NCBI GenBank assembly: GCA_002747055.1
Contig: PDSQ01000040.1
Coordinates: forward strand, 1 to 40,229
Source of the DNA: Gammaproteobacteria bacterium
GTDB lineage: Bacteria > Pseudomonadota > Gammaproteobacteria > Pseudomonadales > Oleiphilaceae
Length of the DNA: 40,229 nucleotides
Reading direction: 5' to 3'
The position numbers were made by a program, and so were the translations under genes. Each line of letters starts with the position of its first letter. The first letter of the stretch is position 1. The notes below the pieces were generated by a model, which saw only the letters and a list, made by a program, of their open reading frames with translations, did no database searches and was not told the origin of the DNA. Below, piece by piece: positions 9,319 to 15,735 of this stretch.

Positions 9319-9351
9319 CCGATTGGTATAAATAGATTTTTGGGATTATTT

Positions 9352-9564
9352 CTAATAGTGCGGGGGCGCGTTTTCATCGCCCTTGTCTCCGTAGTCGAGT
9401 TCCATTTTTTTTATCTGGTCTTTGAGAATTCGGTTGGCCTGCCATAGTCTGTCGATTTCTTTTTGCTGGTTGGCCAGCGCTTTGTTCAAAGATTCCAGAA
9501 GATCCTCCTGAAAAGCGGAGCGTGTTTCCAGTTCTTCGAGCCGGGCTTCAAATTCTGTGGGCAT
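9352..9564 (-). CDS. slyX: SlyX family protein
   Basis: 70 residues, predicted almost entirely as one coiled coil (heptads over residues 3-58, such as LEELETRSAFQEDLLESLNKA). It ends in the hallmark SlyX tail PPHY. SlyX proteins are small, soluble and conserved in gammaproteobacteria; their function is not known. GGAAA precedes the ATG. It is convergent with manC, whose stop lies 33 bases away, and no intrinsic terminator is visible between them. Confidence 0.92.
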   Translation of the reverse strand: MPTEFEARLEELETRSAFQEDLLESLNKALANQQKEIDRLWQANRILKDQIKKMELDYGDKGDENAPPHY

Positions 9565-9824
9565 AGATCAGGTTTCCAATAGGTTCAAATTTGCTATTAT
9601 TAGGGCTGAACCCTGAGTCAGTTTGTTGGTCAGGAGGGTTCATTGTACTCAGTTTGAGTGTATTGTCTTTATGTATTTCGGGGTGGCCCTGTCTCTGTTT
9701 CGTTGGATTGTCGAAGTTGTCGGAAAATCAGGATGTGTTGGGGCAGGTGCGAGATTGTCTTGTTGAAAGTGTTATGCCTCCCTGATTGGTGATACCAGTA
9801 TATTTAATTGTTGAGGTAGCGTTA

Positions 9825-10304
9825 ATGGGAAATGTGTTTGTACGTAAACTAATAACCGGGTTGTTCTTCGCGATACCCGCACCGGTTATTCTGGGGTCGA
9901 TTGTATTTGCTTTGTCACAATCGATCCATATTAGTATCGATGGCGAAGAAGCAGGGTTTATTGCCTTTCTAGGAACCGGAGAAGGCATTCTTATCTATTT
10001 GATTACCGTCGTTTTGTTTCTTGTTCCCCTGATCATGGTTCAATCGTTAAACCTGCCTGTATCGATGGTTGCAGATGATTACGACGATGCCAATGATGGT
10101 CGTGAACTGGGAACGGTCAAATGGTTCAATGTCAGTAAAGGCTTTGGTTTCATTACCAGAAGCAATGGCGAAGATATTTTCGTGCATTTTCGCTCGATTC
10201 GTGGACGGGGTCACCGCAGTCTCAAACAGGGCCAGGCTGTCAAATTCGATGTTTCCGAAGGTGAGAAGGGGCTGCAAGCGGATAACGTGTCTATCGTTAA
10301 TTAG
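9825..10304 (+). CDS. Membrane-anchored cold-shock-domain protein
   Basis: 159 residues from ATG 9825. Two hydrophobic segments, about residues 8-31 and 54-76, look like membrane helices. A short acidic linker (DDYDDANDG) follows, then a complete cold-shock domain from about residue 96. RNP1-like KGFGFI (105-110) and RNP2-like IFVHF (118-122) are intact, after GTVKWFN. Cold-shock domains bind single-stranded RNA or DNA. Coupling to membrane helices suggests the domain faces the cytoplasm at the inner membrane. Start: GAGG (9813-9816) lies eight bases before ATG 9825; an earlier frame start at 9786 has no such site. Fusions of this kind are known in some gammaproteobacteria, role unknown. Confidence 0.85.
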   Translation: MGNVFVRKLITGLFFAIPAPVILGSIVFALSQSIHISIDGEEAGFIAFLGTGEGILIYLITVVLFLVPLIMVQSLNLPVSMVADDYDDANDGRELGTVKWFNVSKGFGFITRSNGEDIFVHFRSIRGRGHRSLKQGQAVKFDVSEGEKGLQADNVSIVN

Positions 10305-10338
10305 TTTCAGGTTTGGTTATCCATCGGGCACTGATATA

Positions 10339-10389
10339 GTGTCGCGGTTCAAAGTGACACGGCGGGTAAACGGCAAGGACGCTCGCCGG
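10339..10389 (+). other. Two adjacent hairpins in the 3' region of the cold-shock gene
   Basis: GTGTC/GACAC (10339-10360) and then CGGCG/CGCCG (10360-10389, with GU extension) form two stem-loops just before the intrinsic terminator at 10401. They lie in the transcript of the cold-shock-domain gene. This may be a structured 3' end or a small RNA. No known motif was recognised. Confidence 0.3.
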
Positions 10390-10400
10390 AGGTGTTTTTA

Positions 10401-10437
10401 AAAGGCCGGTACGTATATAAAGTGTGCCGGCTTTTTT
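10401..10437 (+). terminator. Intrinsic terminator after the cold-shock-domain gene
   Basis: GCCGGTAC (10405-10412) pairs with GTGCCGGC (10424-10431) with one GU pair, loop of 11 bases, followed by six T. It is nearly the same as the hairpin at 11231-11263 after the PEP-CTERM gene. Confidence 0.85.
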
Positions 10438-10577
10438 GTTACTTCGTTATTAAATATGAACATGTTGGTGTCGAATATATTTACATATGGGTCGGTTTAG
10501 AACTAGCTGATACGAAAAAAATACTATAAGAACAATGGATTATTTATAGTGGTATGTTTCATGCTTATGTAGCGCGA

Positions 10578-10593
10578 GTGCATCTTTATGCAC
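10578..10593. promoter_or_regulatory. Inverted repeat upstream of the PEP-CTERM gene
   Basis: GTGCAT and ATGCAC around CTTT form a 6-bp inverted repeat 48 bases before the PEP-CTERM start codon. It could be an operator or a leader hairpin. The flanking 200 bases are AT-rich. I saw no clear sigma-54 type GG-GC promoter. Confidence 0.3.
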
Positions 10594-10640
10594 GTTTGAT
10601 TAGGACTTAATGTTCAGCAATAAACTAAAGGAAATCTATA

Positions 10641-11165
10641 ATGTTCGAAAAAACGCTATTGGCACTTGCTTTAGCCGGGGTGACCGTGTCTGCTCAAGCG
10701 GTTGTTGTTACCGATCTAAATGATCCCGAGCCAAATATCGATACTTGGGGTTATATCGGTTTTGATCACCAATTTGACACTATGCTTGGTTCCGTGAATT
10801 CTGCAACGCTTGACTTAAACGTAGCGGATATTGATCGTGTGACAGATCTTGAGGTCAATCTGGGCGGAAACTGGGTGGATTTGGGTAGTTTTGGTACAAA
10901 CGGGGGCGCCAACGACTTTGTACTATATAGTTTTGACCTTGGTGTTGGGGAAATTGCTGAGCTTGAATCAACGGGTTCTCTAAGCTTCCGCTTTCAAGAG
11001 TATTCTTTTTGGCCCACGTCTGCTGTCTATGACTTTTCGTTATTGACGGTGGATTACACTGCTAATCCTGATCCTGCCTCCGTTGCAGAGCCTGCCTCAC
11101 TGGCGCTGTTGGGACTGAGTCTTGCTGGTTTGGGCGTGGCTCGCCGTCGTAAAGCTCAGGCGTGA
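10641..11165 (+). CDS. PEP-CTERM sorting-domain protein
   Basis: 174 residues. Residues 1-20 (MFEKTLLALALAGVTVSAQA) are a signal peptide ending in an AQA cleavage site. The middle is acidic, Gly/Asn/Asp-rich and probably all beta, with no family that I recognise. The C-terminus is a clear PEP-CTERM signal: EPAS at 150-153, a hydrophobic helix 155-167 (LALLGLSLAGLGVA) and a basic tail RRRK (168-171). Such proteins are exported, cut by an exosortase and thought to be passed to the outer surface or into the matrix. No exosortase is in the window. AAAGGAAA precedes the ATG. The gene is single, with a terminator on each side. Confidence 0.92.
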   Translation: MFEKTLLALALAGVTVSAQAVVVTDLNDPEPNIDTWGYIGFDHQFDTMLGSVNSATLDLNVADIDRVTDLEVNLGGNWVDLGSFGTNGGANDFVLYSFDLGVGEIAELESTGSLSFRFQEYSFWPTSAVYDFSLLTVDYTANPDPASVAEPASLALLGLSLAGLGVARRRKAQA

Positions 11166-11230
11166 TCATGATCGGTGGTTGACTCGGCTAGACAGGAGTC
11201 ATGTTTGGCCGGTTTCAGTTCTGTTGTCAA

Positions 11231-11263
11231 AGCCGGTACGTGTAAAAGTGTGCTGGCTTTTAT
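11231..11263 (+). terminator. Intrinsic terminator after the PEP-CTERM gene
   Basis: AGCCGGTAC (11231-11239) pairs with GTGCTGGCT (11250-11258) with two GU pairs around a 10-base loop, followed by a T-rich stretch. It closely matches the terminator at 10401-10437. Confidence 0.8.
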
Positions 11264-11311
11264 TTGTCAGTCCCACCTATTTGTCAGTCCCACCTATTTG
11301 TTAATCCCGCC
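11261..11311. repeat. Three tandem copies of a 17-bp unit
   Basis: TATTTGTCAGTCCCACC occurs at 11261-11277 and 11278-11294 exactly. A third copy at 11295-11311 has three mismatches. The third copy contains the stop codon and last codons of the minus-strand gene that ends at 11301, so the array looks like a tandem duplication of that gene's 3' end. Confidence 0.9.
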
Positions 11312-11567
11312 CAAGAAATTGCCGAAAACGAATTATTAGCAGACCAATATAACCGGAAAACGCGATGATTCCACCGACGCCTGCTCCCACCAAGGCGATG
11401 AGTGCGTAGATTTCCTGTTCTTTTGAAGGCTCTAGATAGTTATTTAACATAAATACGCCAATCAGGCTGGATATCAACAAAATGCCGCCGGCGAGGAAGC
11501 GCTTGAACAACCTGAGATGATGCTCGTTCAGTCTTTGTTGCTTGTCGTTTCGATCTTGTCTTTGCAT
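11301..11567 (-). CDS. Small two-helix membrane protein, unknown function
   Basis: 88 residues. A basic and glutamine-rich N-terminus (RQDRNDKQQRLNEHHLRLFKR) is followed by two hydrophobic segments, about 26-44 (AGGILLISSLIGVFMLNNY) and 56-79 (LIALVGAGVGGIIAFSGYIG), and a short basic tail. I do not recognise the family. It lies just downstream of dapE on the same strand, 27 bases after the dapE stop, and is probably cotranscribed. Its last codons overlap the 17-bp tandem repeat. The consistent hydrophobic pattern and tight position behind dapE support a real gene. Confidence 0.65.
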   Translation of the reverse strand: MQRQDRNDKQQRLNEHHLRLFKRFLAGGILLISSLIGVFMLNNYLEPSKEQEIYALIALVGAGVGGIIAFSGYIGLLIIRFRQFLGRD

Positions 11568-11594
11568 GGGTGGTTTTCTGTTCTTGATGGTGCT

Positions 11595-12776
11595 CTATGG
11601 CTCGGTATAGTCAGTTCCGGACCCCAGCAGTCGGGTCAATACTTGTTCGTAAACAGCCGTTAATTGATCGAGATCTGACACGCTTACCCGCTCATTGACC
11701 TTGTGAATGGTCGCATTGACAGGGCCAAGCTCAACCACTTGAGCACCTGTTGGGGCGATAAATCTGCCGTCAGAGGTGCCACCGGAGGTCGACAGTTGGG
11801 CACTGTCGCCGGTTACGTTTTTGATTGCATCGAGAACGGCATCGACCAGATTTCCTGGTTTTGTTAAAAATGGTTGGCCACTGAGTTCCCAGTCAAGTTG
11901 ATAGTCAATACCAGAGTCATCCAGAATCCGCGTTACCCGACGTTCGATCATCTCCTGCGTTAACTCTGTGCAGTAGCGAAAATTAAAATGCACGGTTTGA
12001 TCGCCGGGGATAACATTGGAGGCGCCGGTGCCGGCATGGAGGTTGGTAATCTGGAACGTAGTGGGTGGGAAATACGCATTGCCGCTATCCCAGGTTTCAG
12101 TTGTCAGCGACAGCAAAGCCGGTAAAGCTTCGTGAACAGGATTATGGGCTAAATGGGGGTAGGCAACATGGCCTTGAATACCCTTTATCTTCAGATGGCC
12201 GTGTAGAGAGCCCCTGCGGCCATTTTTGATGATATCGCCCAGGCGCTTGGTACTGGAAGGCTCCCCGACCAGGCACCAGTCAATTTTTTCCCCGCGAGCC
12301 TCTAATGTTTCTATCACTTTTTTTGTCCCGTTTTTAGCTGGCCCTTCTTCATCACTGGTGATCAAAAAACCGATAGACCCTGTGTGCTCTGGGTATTTTT
12401 TCAGAAAAAGCCGTGTCGATGCAATGAACGCGGCTAAACTGCCTTTCATATCCGCCGCACCCCGGCCGTAGAGAAAACCATCGTCTATGATCGGTTCAAA
12501 GGGCGGGTGATGCCACAGTTTTTCGGGACCACTGGGCACGACATCAGTGTGTCCGGCGAAAACGAACAGTGGCCCAGCCTTTCCTTTTCTGGCCCACAAA
12601 TTGGTGACTTCGCCAAACTGAAGTCGCTCGATACTGAAGCCAAGTTGCTCCAGATGAGCGATGATCAGTTCCTGACAACCTTTGTCATCCGGCGTGACCG
12701 AGGGTTTGGAAATCAATTCAAAGGCAAGCTGAATGGTTTCCGACTGAGTGTTGGCCGCAGTATCGTTGCCTGTCAT
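11595..12776 (-). CDS. dapE: Succinyl-diaminopimelate desuccinylase
   Basis: Hydrolyses N-succinyl-LL-diaminopimelate to succinate and LL-diaminopimelate in lysine and peptidoglycan precursor synthesis. 393 residues, slightly longer than the usual 375-380 because of about 12 extra N-terminal residues. M20 metallopeptidase motifs are intact: GHTDVV (His76, Asp78), GRGAADMKG (bridging Asp109) and SDEEGPA with the catalytic Glu pair at 143-144. A dimerisation domain lies in the middle (about 190-300), and a late His (TIHKVNERV) completes the metal site. It lies downstream of dapD, yffB and dapC, giving an unusually complete succinylase-branch dap cluster. Confidence 0.96.
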   Translation of the reverse strand: MTGNDTAANTQSETIQLAFELISKPSVTPDDKGCQELIIAHLEQLGFSIERLQFGEVTNLWARKGKAGPLFVFAGHTDVVPSGPEKLWHHPPFEPIIDDGFLYGRGAADMKGSLAAFIASTRLFLKKYPEHTGSIGFLITSDEEGPAKNGTKKVIETLEARGEKIDWCLVGEPSSTKRLGDIIKNGRRGSLHGHLKIKGIQGHVAYPHLAHNPVHEALPALLSLTTETWDSGNAYFPPTTFQITNLHAGTGASNVIPGDQTVHFNFRYCTELTQEMIERRVTRILDDSGIDYQLDWELSGQPFLTKPGNLVDAVLDAIKNVTGDSAQLSTSGGTSDGRFIAPTGAQVVELGPVNATIHKVNERVSVSDLDQLTAVYEQVLTRLLGSGTDYTEP

Positions 12777-12891
12777 GCTGGAGTTACCTGGTTAGTTTTG
12801 TCGTTGTAAACGGGATGCTATCTAAGTGCATTACCTATTGCCGTTAAGGCGATAATACGTAAATGTGCCCAAGTTTGGGCGCAGGGATGCA

Positions 12892-13920
12892 TCAGTTGTG
12901 AGCATGCAATTCCTGATTGAGTTCGATAGCGGTTTTATTGGTTTTGCATTCGACCCGGCCATTGCTGGAGTTTCTTCTGAATAACAGATCAGTTTTGCCA
13001 GCCAGGTCGCGTGCCTTGATGGTTTCGACCGGGTTGTTTTGGTCGTCGAGCAGCACGACTTTGGTGCCGGCTGTGATATAGAGGCCAGCCTCTACTGTGC
13101 AGCGATCTCCCAGTGGAATACCGATTCCGGAGTTGGCTCCCAGCAGTGAGTTTTCACCCACTGAGATAACGATATCGCCACCACCGGATAGCGTGCCCAT
13201 AGTCGAACAGCCCCCGCCAAGGTCTGAGCCTTTGCCAATCATAACGCCGGCTGAAATACGCCCTTCTATCATGGAGGTGCCCTCTGTGCCGGCATTGAAG
13301 TTGACAAAGCCTTCATGCATGATCGTGGTGCCTTCGCCGATGTAAGCACCCAGGCGAACACGTGCGCAATCGGCGATCCGCACCCCCTGTGGTACGACGT
13401 AGTCTGTCATCGGCGGGAATTTGTCCACTGATTTTACTTCGATAAACTGGCCCGCTTGTCTTGCTTGAATCTGACGCGACGGTAATTCGTCCAGGTCAAT
13501 CGCACCGATATTGGTCCAGGCGACATTGGGTAGCAAGCCAAAGATGCCAGCTAGGTTCACTTCGTGAGGTTTGACCAGTCGGTGGCTAAGCAGCTGTAGT
13601 TTTAAATACACTTCAGGGGTCGATAGGGCCGGATCGTCTGTTTCCAACAGTGTGGCGACGACGGGCCTCGTGCTGCCTGACAAGCTGCGCGCCAGCTCGG
13701 CGAGTTCTGGATAATGGCCGGCGGAGAGTGCGTCTGACAACCTGGCTAGTGAGTTGTCATCTAGTGTTATGGCGTGATTGCCACCATCATAACCAAGGCT
13801 TTCTTTTGCGGCATTTACGATGCCTGTTTCCGGCTGGATAAGTGGCCTCGGGTAATAGATTTCCAGCCATTGTCCTCGATTGTTTTGAGTGCCAATTCCT
13901 AGTCCAAATGCAAAACTCAT
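12892..13920 (-). CDS. dapD: Tetrahydrodipicolinate N-succinyltransferase (long, Pseudomonas type)
   Basis: Transfers a succinyl group from succinyl-CoA to tetrahydrodipicolinate, the branch point of the succinylase lysine pathway. 342 residues. This is the long DapD form (about 344 in Pseudomonas), not the 274-residue enterobacterial form. It begins MSFAFGLGIGTQNNRGQWLE, typical of that group. The second half is a left-handed beta helix of hexapeptide repeats: VRLGAYIGEGTTIMHEGFVN, then GVMIGKGSDLGGG and GENSLLGANSGIGIPLGDRC. The trimer active site forms between helices by family knowledge. yffB lies 84 bases upstream and dapE 115 bases downstream. Confidence 0.96.
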   Translation of the reverse strand: MSFAFGLGIGTQNNRGQWLEIYYPRPLIQPETGIVNAAKESLGYDGGNHAITLDDNSLARLSDALSAGHYPELAELARSLSGSTRPVVATLLETDDPALSTPEVYLKLQLLSHRLVKPHEVNLAGIFGLLPNVAWTNIGAIDLDELPSRQIQARQAGQFIEVKSVDKFPPMTDYVVPQGVRIADCARVRLGAYIGEGTTIMHEGFVNFNAGTEGTSMIEGRISAGVMIGKGSDLGGGCSTMGTLSGGGDIVISVGENSLLGANSGIGIPLGDRCTVEAGLYITAGTKVVLLDDQNNPVETIKARDLAGKTDLLFRRNSSNGRVECKTNKTAIELNQELHAHN

Positions 13921-14004
13921 AACGGTTTCCTGTGTCTATGTGAATTGAAAGTGAGTCGTACCAGGGTGATTCCGAAAAATGGACGGCGGTGTCTTTATTT
14001 GCTG

Positions 14005-14397
14005 TCAGTTTTCGAAGAAACGGCTATAGTCTGCCTCGGAAAACCCCGATAAGCACGCTTCTCCACGTACAATAATTGGTCGTTTAATCATTGATGGATG
14101 GTTTCGTAACATAGTGATGGCATCGGCCGGTGGTTTGCCAGGGCCAAATTTTTCCTTGTCGTTGTCTGACAACTTTCGCCAGGTGGTGCCTCGTCGGTTG
14201 ACCAGTTTGGCAAGCCCGAGTCGCTCGACCCAGGCTGCTAATGTTTGTTCAGATATTCCAGATTGTTTGTAGTCATGGAAAACAAACTCGATGCCATGGG
14301 TGTCGAGCCAGCCCAGTGCTTTCTTCATGGTGTCGCAGTTTTTAATGCCATATACAGTGGTTGTGGTAGCTTTGTCGGTTATTGTGCTTTCGGTCAT
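14005..14397 (-). CDS. yffB: ArsC/Spx-fold YffB-like protein
   Basis: 130 residues with an ArsC/Spx thioredoxin-like fold. YGIKNCDTMKKALGWLD is the YffB hallmark, with a single Cys in NCDT in place of the CXXC of thioredoxins. RPIIV and the GFSEADYSRFF tail also match. YffB-like proteins are suspected glutathione-dependent reductases and are often found beside dapE or dapD. No arsenate role is implied. The N-terminus has an odd stretch of about 14 residues (TESTITDKATTTT) before the usual start. It is coded by a low-complexity ACA/ACC-rich DNA tract that continues upstream. The true start could lie further in, but no internal Met sits at the expected place. Confidence 0.88.
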   Translation of the reverse strand: MTESTITDKATTTTVYGIKNCDTMKKALGWLDTHGIEFVFHDYKQSGISEQTLAAWVERLGLAKLVNRRGTTWRKLSDNDKEKFGPGKPPADAITMLRNHPSMIKRPIIVRGEACLSGFSEADYSRFFEN

Positions 14398-14497
14398 TGT
14401 TGTCTCGGTTGTTGCTTTCGTGGTTATCGCTGTCCAGGCTGCTATCTTTTTGGGGTGGCCTGCCTATTCACTTGTTTGCCAGTTTAAAGGTAATTGG

Positions 14498-15703
14498 CTA
14501 ACCGCTTGTCAGTGTCTGCACAAAGCGTTTTATTCGCTGGGCCGCTTCGATACATTCGTCTACGGGTGCCACCAGCGCCATGCGCACCCGGTTTGTTCCC
14601 GGGTTTTCTCCAGCCACTTGTCGAGACAGGTATGAGCCTGGCAGTACGGTCACATTTTCTTGCGCATAGAGTTGCTGGGCAAACCGTTCGTCTGATAGCG
14701 GGGTTGCCGCCCATAGATAAAAACTGGCTTCGGATTGGTGTACGTCCATAACCGGTTGCAGTAGTGCAAGTACCTGCTGAAACTTTTGCCGATACAAGCG
14801 TCGATTCTCTTTTACGTGCTCTTCGTCTTGCCAGCAAGCAATAGAAGCGATTTGATGGTGCAGTGGCAGTGCGCAACCGTGATAAGTTCGATAAGCGAGA
14901 TATTGCGAGAGCAGGTTGGCGTCTCCGGCGACGAATCCGGAGCGCAGTCCGGGTAGATTGGAGCGTTTTGACAGGCTGTGAAATACCACGCAATTCCGGA
15001 AGTCATTTCTGCCTATGTCGGCACAGACTTCAAGCAGCCCGACAGGCGGGTTGGCTTCATCGCAATAGATTTCCGAATAGCATTCATCCGAGGCGATGAC
15101 AAAATCATACTTGTCCGACAGTGCGATCAGTTTGGCCAATGTTTCTTTATCGGTTACAGCTCCGGTCGGGTTGCTTGGGCTGCACACGAAGAGCAACTGA
15201 CATCGTTGCCATGTCGCTTCGCTTACCTTATCGTAATTCGGTATAAAATTATCGGCCTGGTCACAGGCAAGAAAAACCACTTCCGCACCCGCCAAATAGG
15301 CCGCTCCTTCATAGATTTGATAGAAGGGGTTGGGAGAAATAACGATAGGGTTACTGTGCCGATCGATCACGGCCTGAGTGAATGAAAACAATGCCTCGCG
15401 GGTGCCGGCAACTGGAATGATATGGGCGGAGGCGTCAAGGTTTTCTCTCGGGATATGGAACCGTCGAGTCAACCAGTCGCAGACCGCCTTTCGTAACTCC
15501 GGCATACCATGCGTTGCGGCGTAGCTGGATGCCTTGGCCAGATTGTCCTGGATTGCCTGCAGTGCAAACGGCGGTGCCGGGTGTTTGGGTTCTCCGATAG
15601 ACAGCGCAATAGGTGGAGCTTCAGATGTCATTTTTGCCGCTGACTTCAGGTTGTTCAGTTTCTCAAAAGGGTAAGGTTGTAGTCGTTTCAGGTCTGGATT
15701 CAT
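14498..15703 (-). CDS. dapC: N-succinyldiaminopimelate aminotransferase
   Basis: Class I/II pyridoxal-phosphate aminotransferase, 401 residues. It transfers the amino group from glutamate to N-succinyl-2-amino-6-ketopimelate. The start MNPDLKRLQPYPFEKLNNL is characteristic of DapC. The phosphate and ring-binding region includes SPSNPTGA near residue 176 and ASDECYSEIY near 205. The PLP lysine lies in SLSKRSNLPGLRSGF near residue 245, followed by the conserved Arg. Gene order glnD-dapC-yffB-dapD matches Pseudomonas, where this gene is dapC. It is 32 bases downstream of glnD and likely cotranscribed with it. Confidence 0.93.
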   Translation of the reverse strand: MNPDLKRLQPYPFEKLNNLKSAAKMTSEAPPIALSIGEPKHPAPPFALQAIQDNLAKASSYAATHGMPELRKAVCDWLTRRFHIPRENLDASAHIIPVAGTREALFSFTQAVIDRHSNPIVISPNPFYQIYEGAAYLAGAEVVFLACDQADNFIPNYDKVSEATWQRCQLLFVCSPSNPTGAVTDKETLAKLIALSDKYDFVIASDECYSEIYCDEANPPVGLLEVCADIGRNDFRNCVVFHSLSKRSNLPGLRSGFVAGDANLLSQYLAYRTYHGCALPLHHQIASIACWQDEEHVKENRRLYRQKFQQVLALLQPVMDVHQSEASFYLWAATPLSDERFAQQLYAQENVTVLPGSYLSRQVAGENPGTNRVRMALVAPVDECIEAAQRIKRFVQTLTSG

Positions 15704-15735
15704 AGTATCAGGGATTGCATGAGTGTCAGTGTCGC

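Noticed and set aside
9591..9785. 64-residue frame between slyX and the cold-shock gene
   Set aside because: Cys- and Leu-rich with no family pattern and no ribosome binding site; treated as non-coding.
10339..10437. c-di-GMP-I (GEMM) riboswitch
   Set aside because: GGACGC and AAACGGCAA recall parts of the GEMM core, but the order is wrong and the second conserved stem (GGTAGGTAGCGGGGTTACC type) is missing. It also follows a gene and ends in a terminator.
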